Shown here piece by piece: positions 1-8,264 of a stretch of DNA of 20,376 nt. The DNA comes from DATFWC01 sp045801465 (GTDB lineage Bacteria; Pseudomonadota; Alphaproteobacteria; Rhizobiales; Xanthobacteraceae): positions 1 through 20,376 of the forward strand of contig JBJMSU010000228.1 of assembly GCA_045801465.1 (NCBI GenBank), read 5' to 3'. The number at the start of each line of letters is the position of its first letter. Within the stretch, counting starts at the first letter, position 1. Both the position numbers and the translations under genes were made by a program. Under the pieces are notes generated by a model. That model had not been told where the DNA came from. It saw only the letters and a list, made by a program, of their open reading frames with translations, and did no database searches.

Positions 1-817
1 TGGGGAGTTCCTTGAGCGCCTGCACGCAAGCGGCGACGAAGAAGCCCATGAAGCCGAGCTTGACGCCGTGCTTCTTCTCGAACGCCTCGCGGTACTGATT
101 GCGCAGCTTCATCACTTCGCTCACGTCGACCTCGTTGAAGGTCGTCAGCATGGCGGCGTTGTTCTGCGCGTCCTTGAGCCGGCGCGCGATCGTCGCCCGC
201 AGGCGCGTCATCTTCACCCGCTCTTCGCGCGCGGCATCGTCGGGCGGCGACGGGGCGCGCACCTGCACGGCCGCCGCCGGCTGCGCCACCGGCGTCGGCT
301 GCGCGGCGGCGCGTTCGATGGCGGCGAGCATGTCGCCCTTGGTGATGCGGCCATCGCGGCCGCTGCCCGGAACGGTCACGGCATCGATGCCGGACTCGGC
401 GGAAAGCCTGCGGACCGAGGGCGCCAGCGGCCCCTCGGCGGCAGCCGATTTTGGCGACGGCGCCGCCTTGGCAGGCTGCGGCGGCTTTTGTTCCGGCTTC
501 GGCTTCGGCTCCTCCGGTCCGGCGCCGACCGGCTTGGTCGTGCCGGTTTTCTCCGCCGGCTTACCGGTGGGACTGGCGCCCGCCCCCTCATTGATGTGAC
601 CGAGCAGGGCACCGACCGCGACCGTCTCCCCATCCTTGGCGGCAATGTCGGAGAGAACGCCCGCCGCCGGCGCCGGAACCTCGATCGTCACCTTGTCGGT
701 TTCGAGCTCGACCACCGGCTCGTCGGCGGCAATCGCCTCGCCCGGATGCTTGAACCAGCGGCCGATCGTCGCCTCCGTCACCGACTCGCCCAGCGCGGGG
801 ACGCGGATGTCAGCCAT
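1..817 (-). CDS. sucB: Dihydrolipoyl succinyltransferase, E2 of 2-oxoglutarate dehydrogenase (partial, C-terminus outside window)
   Basis: This is the E2 core of the 2-oxoglutarate dehydrogenase complex. It moves the succinyl group from the E1 thiamine adduct through a lipoyl arm to CoA in the cytoplasm. About 272 N-terminal residues are present of a family usually near 400. The start reads MADIRVPALGESVTEA and is followed by a lipoyl domain with the ETDKV motif, the lipoylated lysine being about residue 42. A Pro/Ala/Lys-rich linker follows, then a peripheral-subunit-binding domain (about 132-167, APSVRKL..., GRDGRITKGD), a second linker, and the start of the acyltransferase domain (about 197 on, RVKMTRLRATIARRLK). 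The ATG has an AGGA box a few bases upstream. It lies 99 nt downstream of sucA on the same strand. The GESVTEA start is typical of the succinyl- rather than acetyltransferase. Confidence 0.95.
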   Translation of the reverse strand, partial: MADIRVPALGESVTEATIGRWFKHPGEAIAADEPVVELETDKVTIEVPAPAAGVLSDIAAKDGETVAVGALLGHINEGAGASPTGKPAEKTGTTKPVGAGPEEPKPKPEQKPPQPAKAAPSPKSAAAEGPLAPSVRRLSAESGIDAVTVPGSGRDGRITKGDMLAAIERAAAQPTPVAQPAAAVQVRAPSPPDDAAREERVKMTRLRATIARRLKDAQNNAAMLTTFNEVDVSEVMKLRNQYREAFEKKHGVKLGFMGFFVAACVQALKELP

Positions 818-916
818 GTTCCTGTTCCCTTCTCGCTCGCATCCGGCCCTGGAATGCACACCCTGAGAGGAATTCGCACACGTCTACGCGACCGCGACGC
901 CGGGCACGATGCCTGA

Positions 917-3874
917 TCAATTCAATGCGTCATCGAGCAGAGTCTTGAGCTGGGCAAGGTGCTTGGACATCACACCGACCGCCGTGGCGGCCGACGCTGG
1001 CCGCCCCGCGTAGCGCGGCCGCTTGTGCTTGGCGCCGATCTGATTGAGCACCCACTCGATGAACGTGTCGACGAAGAACCACGCGCCCATGTTGCGCGGC
1101 TCTTCCTGGCACCACACGATCTCCGCCTGTTTGAAACGCGGCAGCTCCTGCACCAACGCCTTGGTGGGGAACGGGTGGAGCTGCTCGACGCGCATCAGAT
1201 AGATATCGTCGATGCCGCGCTTCTCGCGCTCCTCATAGAGGTCGTAATAGACCTTGCCGGAGCACAGCACGACGCGGCGGATCTTGTCGTCGGAAACGAG
1301 CTGGATCTTCGCGTCGGGCAGCATTTGCGCGTCGTCCCAGAGCACCCGATGGAAGGTGGCGCCAAATCCCAATTCGTCGAGCCGCGAGACCGCACGCTTG
1401 TGGCGCAGCAGGCTTTTCGGCGTCATCAGGATCAGCGGCTTGCGGATCTCCCGCTTGAGCTGCCGGCGCAGGACGTGGAAATAATTGGCCGGGGTCGTGC
1501 AGTTCGCCACCTGCATGTTGTCCTCGGCGCACATCTGCAGGAAGCGCTCGAGCCGCGCCGAGGAGTGCTCCGGTCCCTGACCTTCATAGCCGTGCGGCAG
1601 CAGGCAGACCAGGCCCGACATGCGCAGCCACTTGCGTTCGCCGGACGAGATGAACTGATCGAATACGACCTGGGCGCCGTTGGCGAAATCGCCGAACTGC
1701 GCCTCCCACATGGTGAGCGCGTTCGGCTCGGCGAGCGAGTAGCCGTACTCGAAGCCGAGCACCGCCTCCTCCGACAGCATCGAATTGATCACCTCGAAGC
1801 GCCCCTGGCGCTCGGTCAGGTGGTTGAACGGGATGTAGCGCTGCTCGCTCTGCTGGTCGATCAGCACCGAATGGCGTTGCGAGAACGTGCCGCGCTCGGT
1901 GTCCTGGCCGGACAGGCGCACCGGGAATCCTTCGGCGAGCAGCGAGCAGATGGCCAGCGCCTCGGCGGTGGACCAATCGATGCCCTCGCCGGTCTCGATC
2001 GTCTTGGCGCGGGCATCGAGGAAGCGCTGGATGGTCCGGTGCACGTGGAAATCCTTCGGCACGGCGGTGATCTTGCGGCCGATCTCCTTGAGCTCCTCGA
2101 CCGCGACGCCGGTATCGCCGCGGCGCGGCTCCTCGGCGTCGCGCGCAGCCTTGAAGCCGGCCCAGCGTCCGTCGAGCCAGTCGGCGCTGTTCGGCAGATA
2201 GCCCTGCGCGGCCTCCAGTTCGCCATCGAGCCGCGCGCGCCAGTCGGCCTGCATCTTCTCGATTTCGCCTTCGTTGACGACGCCCTCGCCGACGAGCTTC
2301 TTGCCGTAGATCTCCAGCGTCGTCGGATGCGAGCGGATCTTCTTGTACATGAGCGGCTGGGTGAACGACGGCTCGTCGCCTTCGTTGTGGCCGAACCGGC
2401 GATAGCAGAACATGTCGATGACGACCGGCTTCTGGAACTTCTGCCGGAACTCGGTCGCCACCTTGGCGGCGAACACCACCGCCTCGGGATCGTCGCCGTT
2501 GGCGTGGAAGATCGGCGCCTCGATCATCTTGGCAACGTCGGACGGATAGGGCGACGAGCGGCTGTAGCGCGGATAAGTGGTGAAGCCGATCTGGTTGTTG
2601 ACGATGAAGTGCACCGAGCCGCCGGTGCGATGCCCGCGCAGGCCGGAGAGGCCGAAGCATTCGGCGATCACGCCCTGGCCGGCGAAGGCGGCGTCGCCGG
2701 AGATGAGCAGCGGCATGACCATCGTGCGGTCCTCCGGGGTGGCGCCATGCTGGTCCTGCTTGGCGCGCACTTTGCCCAGCACCACCGGATTGACAATCTC
2801 CAGATGCGAGGGGTTGGCGGTGAGCGAGAGATGCACCTGGTTGCCGTCGAACTCGCGGTCGGACGAGGCGCCGAGGTGGTATTTCACGTCGCCCGAACCC
2901 TCGACGTCATCCGGCTGCATCGAGCCGCCCTTGAACTCGTGGAAGATGGCGCGGTGCGGCTTGCCCATGACCTGCGCCAGCACGTTGAGGCGGCCGCGAT
3001 GCGCCATGCCGAACGCGATCTCCTTCACGCCGAGCGCGCCGCCGCGCTTGATGATCTGCTCGAGCGCCGGAATCATCGACTCGGCGCCGTCGAGACCGAA
3101 GCGCTTGGTGCCGGTGAATTTCACATCGCTGAACTTCTCGAATCCTTCCGCCTCGACCAGCTTGTTGAGGATCGCGCGCTTGCCTTCGCGCGTGAACGTG
3201 ATCTCCTTGTCGGGTCCCTCGATACGCTCCTGTATCCACCCCTTCTGGGCCGGATCGGAGATGTGCATGAACTCGAACCCCAACGTCTGGCAATAGGTGC
3301 GCCGAAGGATGGCGACGATCTCGCGCAACGAGGCAAACTCGAGCCCGAGCACGTGGTCGAGAAAAATCTTGCGGTCGTAGTCGGCCTCGCTGAAGCCGTA
3401 GGAGCGCGGATCGAGCTCCTCGTGATCGCCCCGCGGCTCCAGCCCCAGGGGATCAAGATTGGCGTGCAAGTGACCGCGCACCCGGTAGGCACGGATCAGC
3501 ATCAGCGCGCGGACCGAGTCGCGCGTGGCACGCTGAACGTCGGCGGCGTTGAGATCGACGCCTCTCACCTGCGCCTTGGCCCTGAGCTTATCGCCGACCG
3601 CCTTGTCGACTCCGCCCCAGTCGCCGTCGAGCGCGGCCACCAGTTCGCCGCGCGCGAGTTGCGGCCAGTCCGGCCGCTTCCACGAGGGACCGCGCGCGAT
3701 CTTTTCCACGTCGCGCGGATCGTCCTTCATGCTCTCGAAAAACGCCCGCCACTCGGCGTCGACCGCGTTCGGGTCGGCCTCGTAGCGCGCGTACAGGTCT
3801 TCGACGTAGGCGCCGTTGCCGCCGTAGAGAAAGGACGTGAGGGCAAAGGCCGCGTTGGCGTCTTGACGAGACAT
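917..3874 (-). CDS. sucA: 2-oxoglutarate dehydrogenase E1 component
   Basis: This thiamine-diphosphate enzyme decarboxylates 2-oxoglutarate and succinylates the lipoyl group of SucB. The protein is 985 aa, full length for alphaproteobacterial E1. The N-terminal segment (LYARYEADPNAVDAEW, about 27-42) is the usual E2-contact region. Further landmarks are HRGRLNVL near 293, the ThDP/Mg site from GDAAFAGQG (about 395) to NNQIGFTT (about 428), GHNEGDEP near 496, HGYEGQGPEHSSAR near 765, and the C-terminal WCQEEPRNMGAW. The ATG lies 3 nt after the TAA of the upstream retropepsin-like gene, and no strong Shine-Dalgarno is visible (only GAGA in the end of that gene), so translation may depend partly on ribosomes arriving from upstream. 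A 997-aa open frame runs antisense to the whole gene; it is a GC-bias artefact. Confidence 0.98.
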   Translation of the reverse strand: MSRQDANAAFALTSFLYGGNGAYVEDLYARYEADPNAVDAEWRAFFESMKDDPRDVEKIARGPSWKRPDWPQLARGELVAALDGDWGGVDKAVGDKLRAKAQVRGVDLNAADVQRATRDSVRALMLIRAYRVRGHLHANLDPLGLEPRGDHEELDPRSYGFSEADYDRKIFLDHVLGLEFASLREIVAILRRTYCQTLGFEFMHISDPAQKGWIQERIEGPDKEITFTREGKRAILNKLVEAEGFEKFSDVKFTGTKRFGLDGAESMIPALEQIIKRGGALGVKEIAFGMAHRGRLNVLAQVMGKPHRAIFHEFKGGSMQPDDVEGSGDVKYHLGASSDREFDGNQVHLSLTANPSHLEIVNPVVLGKVRAKQDQHGATPEDRTMVMPLLISGDAAFAGQGVIAECFGLSGLRGHRTGGSVHFIVNNQIGFTTYPRYSRSSPYPSDVAKMIEAPIFHANGDDPEAVVFAAKVATEFRQKFQKPVVIDMFCYRRFGHNEGDEPSFTQPLMYKKIRSHPTTLEIYGKKLVGEGVVNEGEIEKMQADWRARLDGELEAAQGYLPNSADWLDGRWAGFKAARDAEEPRRGDTGVAVEELKEIGRKITAVPKDFHVHRTIQRFLDARAKTIETGEGIDWSTAEALAICSLLAEGFPVRLSGQDTERGTFSQRHSVLIDQQSEQRYIPFNHLTERQGRFEVINSMLSEEAVLGFEYGYSLAEPNALTMWEAQFGDFANGAQVVFDQFISSGERKWLRMSGLVCLLPHGYEGQGPEHSSARLERFLQMCAEDNMQVANCTTPANYFHVLRRQLKREIRKPLILMTPKSLLRHKRAVSRLDELGFGATFHRVLWDDAQMLPDAKIQLVSDDKIRRVVLCSGKVYYDLYEEREKRGIDDIYLMRVEQLHPFPTKALVQELPRFKQAEIVWCQEEPRNMGAWFFVDTFIEWVLNQIGAKHKRPRYAGRPASAATAVGVMSKHLAQLKTLLDDALN

Positions 3875-3877
3875 TGT

Positions 3878-4318
3878 TTAGTTCTCGGTTGTTTGGGTGT
3901 TCGTCGACGTGGCGTTCGGAGAGGGGCACGCCAGCGACCCCATGGCGATTGAGCCGGCAATGTTAGGGTTCACCGGGTTCGCTATCACCTGCTGCGTTCT
4001 CGGATTGACGACCAAGTCCATGTCTTCCATCGGGATGGCGCCAAGAAGAACTTGATTGCCGAGGACCATCGCCCCAGCAAACCCCCGCCGATTCGCGATG
4101 AAGAGTAAAATTGGGCCCATATACGGGACGGTCTGCCGTGATCCGTCGGCCAATGTCACTTCCCGACGATCGGCCTCCTCGAGATTGAGTTGAATCGCGA
4201 TGTGCTCGGGGATGCACAGATGAACAGAGCCCGTATTGGCGAGCGCGTCGACCTCGACGGCGGCGAGTTCGGGTAATCTCGGATTTGCGAGCTTAACCCG
4301 CGCATAGGCCACACCCAT
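3878..4318 (-). CDS. Retropepsin-like aspartic protease-fold protein with the catalytic Asp replaced by Asn
   Basis: The 146-aa protein looks like the small clan AA (retroviral-type) aspartic protease family. It has a beta-rich body, an active-site segment ALANTGSVHLCIPE (about 25-38), a middle strand region, and the second conserved element LLGAIPMEDMDLVV (about 91-104). In active members the first motif reads D-T/S-G; here residue 28 is Asn (codon AAT, 4235-4237), one base from an Asp codon, so proteolysis is doubtful. The ATG at 4318 is chosen because AGGAG lies 7 nt upstream; a TTG seven codons earlier lacks this. The last roughly 19 residues (Ser/Thr/Asn-rich) look like a tail beyond the fold. 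It sits between sucD and sucA, with its TAA 3 nt before the sucA ATG. Its GC content looks lower than its neighbours', consistent with later arrival. Function unknown. Confidence 0.75.
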   Translation of the reverse strand: MGVAYARVKLANPRLPELAAVEVDALANTGSVHLCIPEHIAIQLNLEEADRREVTLADGSRQTVPYMGPILLFIANRRGFAGAMVLGNQVLLGAIPMEDMDLVVNPRTQQVIANPVNPNIAGSIAMGSLACPSPNATSTNTQTTEN

Positions 4319-4442
4319 CGTTATCTCCTGAACCCGCAATCACGGGTCGAGCAAAAATCGGACCACTCGGACCGCAGTGCCGCCGGTCTCCCATCTTATT
4401 TAGTGCGATTGCCGGATTTATGAAACGGCAAGGAGTAGCGTT

Positions 4443-5327
<885 letters not shown>

Positions 5328-5333
5328 GGCGGT

Positions 5334-5882
5334 TCAAGACCCTGCAACCAATCGATGCGTGAGATTCAGATAGGCGCCGGGGCCATTAGTCGGCGAGGCA
5401 TCCATCAGCAGCAAGATCACGCCTTCGCCCTGGACCTTTACGCGCCAGGCGCTGGAACGCCGCGCTCCGTCGGAAGACACCGCCTCGCGCTCCGCCGGCC
5501 CGAGATCAAGCGCCTTCATCAGCTCGCGCTTGACCTCCTCGCCTTGCGCGTCGGCCACCGTGACGGCGCAGGACGCGACCTCGCCGGCAGGGCCGCGAGC
5601 CTCGACCGCGCTCAGCTCGTGCGTTCCGGTCGCCAGACTGACCATCCATGACTTGATGTGGTTGAACGGGCCTTCTGCCTGCCTCGGCGTTCCGGCATCC
5701 ATGTTGACCGGCAAGTTCTCTGCAATGGCCTTCGCGTCGATGCGGGCAAAGTTCGGCAATTCCGCCACGCACGCGGCGCGAAACGCTTCGACGATCGCGG
5801 CGCTGCGCTCGTCGGCATGCGCGCCGGCGGCACAAGCGAGTGCCAAGCCGGCCAATGTCGCTTCACGAATGGCTTTGGTCAC
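5334..5882 (-). CDS. Exported protein of unknown function between sucC and sucD
   Basis: I do not recognise the family. The frame encodes 182 aa from a GTG at 5880-5882, which begins 4 nt past the sucC stop. It opens with a short charged segment (VTKAIRE), a hydrophobic stretch (TLAGLALACAAGAHA), and a likely signal-peptidase site after Ala23 (AHA|DE), so the mature protein should be periplasmic. It has two cysteines after the cleavage site (C38 and C105), which could form one disulfide. The C-terminus is hydrophobic but short (GVILLLMDASP...). A GTG at 5894 is an alternative start that would overlap the sucC stop; the longer open frame up to 5996 lies inside sucC and is not credible. The frame closes 6 nt before the sucD ATG, so it is co-transcribed with sucC and sucD. 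Why an exported protein lies there is unclear. Confidence 0.7.
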   Translation of the reverse strand: MTKAIREATLAGLALACAAGAHADERSAAIVEAFRAACVAELPNFARIDAKAIAENLPVNMDAGTPRQAEGPFNHIKSWMVSLATGTHELSAVEARGPAGEVASCAVTVADAQGEEVKRELMKALDLGPAEREAVSSDGARRSSAWRVKVQGEGVILLLMDASPTNGPGAYLNLTHRLVAGS

Positions 5883-5886
5883 TAAT

Positions 5887-7053
5887 CTAGGCACCTCGCA
5901 CCGCCTTGACGATCTTCTGCGCGGCATCGTCGAGGTCATCGGCCGAGAGGACGTTGAGCTTCGATTTGGCGATGATCTGCTTGCCGAGCTCGACATTGGT
6001 GCCTTCGAGCCGCACCACGAGCGGCACCTTGAGCCCGACCTCCTTGACGGCGGCGACCACGCCTTCGGCGATCACGTCGCAGCGCATGATGCCGCCGAAG
6101 ATATTCACGAGAATTCCCTTCACCTGCGGATCGGAGGTGATGATCTTGAACGCCGCCGCCACCTTGTCCTTGGTGGCACCGCCGCCGACGTCGAGGAAAT
6201 TGGCCGGCGACTCGCCGTAGAGCTTGATGATGTCCATGGTCGCCATGGCGAGGCCGGCGCCGTTCACCATGCAGCCGATCGTGCCGTCGAGGGCAATGTA
6301 GTTGAGGTCGTATTTCGACGCCGCGATCTCCTTCTCGTCTTCCTCGGTGAGATCGCGCAACGCCACCACGTCGGGGTGGCGGTAGAGCGCGTTGTCGTCG
6401 AACGACACCTTGGCGTCCAGACACACCAGCGCCCCGCTCTTGGTGAGGATCAGCGGATTGATCTCGAGCAGGCTCATGTCCTTGGCGATGAACGCCTGAT
6501 AGAGCTTGGCGATAATGCCTTCGGCCTGCTTGGCGGGCTCGCCGGAGAGCCCGAGCGCGAGCGCGGCCCGCCGCCCATGATGCCGCATGATCCCGGTCGC
6601 CGGGTCCACGCTGAACGTGACGATCTTTTCCGGATTGCTGCGCGCCACCTCCTCGATGTCCATGCCGCCTTCCGTCGAGATGACGAAGGCAATGCGCGAG
6701 GTGCCGCGGTCGACCAGGGCCGAGAGATAGAGCTCGCGCTCGATCGCCGCGCCTTCCTCCACATAGAGGCGGTGAACAATTTTCCCATGCGGCCCGGTCT
6801 GATGCGTGACGAGCGTCGCGCCGAGCATCCGCTCGGCCGCCTGCCGCACCTCGTCGATCGACTTGACGACCTTGACGCCGCCGGCCTTGCCGCGGCCGCC
6901 GGCGTGAATCTGCGCCTTGACCACGTAGACCGGGCCACCGAGATCCTGGGCGGCCTTGACGGCCTCGTCGACGCTGAACGCCGCAATGCCGCGCGGCACC
7001 GGAACGCCGAAGCCCCCCAGCACCGTCTTGGCCTGATATTCATGGACGTTCAT
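5887..7053 (-). CDS. sucC: Succinyl-CoA synthetase (ADP/GDP-forming) subunit beta
   Basis: This is the beta subunit of succinate-CoA ligase, holding the ATP-grasp nucleotide site and binding succinate. It is 388 aa, the usual length. The start MNVHEYQAK is typical, with GGGAGG a few bases upstream of the ATG; an open frame continues farther upstream but lacks this signal. Visible landmarks are the nucleotide-binding segment VVKAQIHAGGRGKAGG (44-59), the Mg-ligand region LEINPL (about 197-202), the power-helix region with GGGATKDKV near 289, and NIFGGIMRCDVIA. It lies 87 nt downstream of mdh and is followed at once by the exported orf and sucD on the same strand. Confidence 0.98.
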   Translation of the reverse strand: MNVHEYQAKTVLGGFGVPVPRGIAAFSVDEAVKAAQDLGGPVYVVKAQIHAGGRGKAGGVKVVKSIDEVRQAAERMLGATLVTHQTGPHGKIVHRLYVEEGAAIERELYLSALVDRGTSRIAFVISTEGGMDIEEVARSNPEKIVTFSVDPATGIMRHHGRRAALALGLSGEPAKQAEGIIAKLYQAFIAKDMSLLEINPLILTKSGALVCLDAKVSFDDNALYRHPDVVALRDLTEEDEKEIAASKYDLNYIALDGTIGCMVNGAGLAMATMDIIKLYGESPANFLDVGGGATKDKVAAAFKIITSDPQVKGILVNIFGGIMRCDVIAEGVVAAVKEVGLKVPLVVRLEGTNVELGKQIIAKSKLNVLSADDLDDAAQKIVKAVRGA

Positions 7054-7140
7054 ACCGTCCTCCCGTACCGGCCTAGCCGGCGAACTGCCACAGGCATGCG
7101 GCGCGGAGCGAGCCGCCGCGCGGCACGCGGGCACAGGCTC

Positions 7141-8106
7141 TCATTTTCCCAAGTCCGGCGCGATCTTCTTGCAGGCATCGACCAGGGTCTGCACGGACGC
7201 GACGGATTTCTCCAGCATGTCGCGCTCAGGCCCGTTGAGCTGGATCTCGACGATGCGTTCCACGCCCTTGGCGCCGATTACCACCGGCACGCCGACATAG
7301 ATGTCGCGCACGCCGTATTCGCCGCCGAGCCAGGCCGCACACGGGAGCACCCGTTTCTTGTCGCGCAGGTAGCTCTCCACCATGGCGATGGCGGAAGCCG
7401 CCGGCGCATAAAAGGCCGAGCCGCTCTTGAGCAGGTTCACGATTTCGGCGCCGCCGTCGCGGGTGCGCTGGACAATGGCGTCGAGCCGCGCCTGGGTCGT
7501 CCAGCCCATGCGGATCAGGTCCGGCAGCGGAATGCCGGCGACGGTCGAATAGCGGATCAGCGGCACCATCGTGTCGCCGTGGCCGCCGAGCACGAAGGCG
7601 CTGACGTCCTCGACCGAGACGTTGAACTCGTCGGCCAGGAAGTAGCGGAAACGCGACGAATCGAGCACACCCGCCATGCCGACGACCATGTTCTTCGGCA
7701 GGCCGCAGCATCTCTGCAGCGCCCACACCATCGCATCCAGCGGATTGGTGATGCAGACCACGAAAGCGTTGGGCGCATATTTGCGGATGCCGGCGCCCAC
7801 CTGCTCCATCACCCTGAGATTGATGCCGAGAAGGTCATCGCGGCTCATGCCGGGCTTGCGCGGCACGCCCGCGGTGACGACGCACACCGATGCGCCTTCG
7901 ATCGCCTCGTAGGAATTGGTGCCGACGAAGCGGGCATCGAAACCGTCGACCGGCGAAGATTCGGCAATGTCGAGCGCCTTACCCTGCGGAATTCCTTCAG
8001 CGATGTCGAACATGACCACATCGCCGAGCTCCTTCAGGCCGACGAGATGGGCGAGCGTGCCGCCGATCTGGCCAGCACCGATCAATGCAATCTTGTTGCG
8101 CGCCAT
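7141..8106 (-). CDS. mdh: Malate dehydrogenase, NAD-dependent (lactate-dehydrogenase-like type)
   Basis: This enzyme oxidises L-malate to oxaloacetate with NAD+. The 321-aa protein has the N-terminal Rossmann motif GAGQIGG (10-16) and Asp34 at the end of the second strand, which binds the NAD ribose. The substrate loop VPRKPGMSRDDL has arginines 83 and 89; Arg rather than Gln there selects malate over lactate. N121, R152 and catalytic H176 in GGHGD complete the site. The length and the GVPRKPGMSR loop place it in the LDH-like class common in alphaproteobacteria. It is the first gene of the mdh-sucC-orf-sucD-(orf)-sucA-sucB run. A possible promoter lies at 8164-8192. Confidence 0.98.
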   Translation of the reverse strand: MARNKIALIGAGQIGGTLAHLVGLKELGDVVMFDIAEGIPQGKALDIAESSPVDGFDARFVGTNSYEAIEGASVCVVTAGVPRKPGMSRDDLLGINLRVMEQVGAGIRKYAPNAFVVCITNPLDAMVWALQRCCGLPKNMVVGMAGVLDSSRFRYFLADEFNVSVEDVSAFVLGGHGDTMVPLIRYSTVAGIPLPDLIRMGWTTQARLDAIVQRTRDGGAEIVNLLKSGSAFYAPAASAIAMVESYLRDKKRVLPCAAWLGGEYGVRDIYVGVPVVIGAKGVERIVEIQLNGPERDMLEKSVASVQTLVDACKKIAPDLGK

Positions 8107-8163
8107 GTGGGAGGATGTCCTTCGCGAATGCGGGCGGCCACGAAAAAAGGCCGTGCGCGGGCG

Positions 8164-8192
8164 TGATTAGCCCTTTCAGGCGGGGCGTTCAA
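8164..8192 (-). promoter_or_regulatory. Candidate promoter for mdh and the suc run
   Basis: Read on the minus strand, TTGAAC (8187-8192) is separated by exactly 17 nt from TAATCA (8164-8169), giving a plausible sigma-70-type pair about 60 nt before the mdh ATG. The -35 is good and the -10 is weak. A small stem (8135-8139 with 8149-8153) lies in the predicted leader. This is inferred from spacing and similarity only. Confidence 0.35.
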
Positions 8193-8264
8193 GCCGCTGT
8201 CGGCAGCATCCGCTCCCGATCGGTCGCGGCGCTCATTGCGCCGAATGCCCAGGCCATTTAGAGC

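Noticed and set aside
959..3952. 997-aa open frame antisense to sucA
   Set aside because: Mirrors the sucA codon structure in GC-rich DNA; the minus-strand protein has every E1 motif and this one has none.
4409..4431. Inverted repeat after sucD as a terminator
   Set aside because: Only 6-bp arms with an 11-nt loop and no T-run, so I do not call it.
5883..5996. Longer start for the exported orf
   Set aside because: Lies inside sucC, is Ser/Arg-rich, and would bury the signal peptide.
5530..8166. 878-aa plus-strand frame across sucC and mdh
   Set aside because: Spans several conserved minus-strand genes and shows no family motifs, so it is a shadow.
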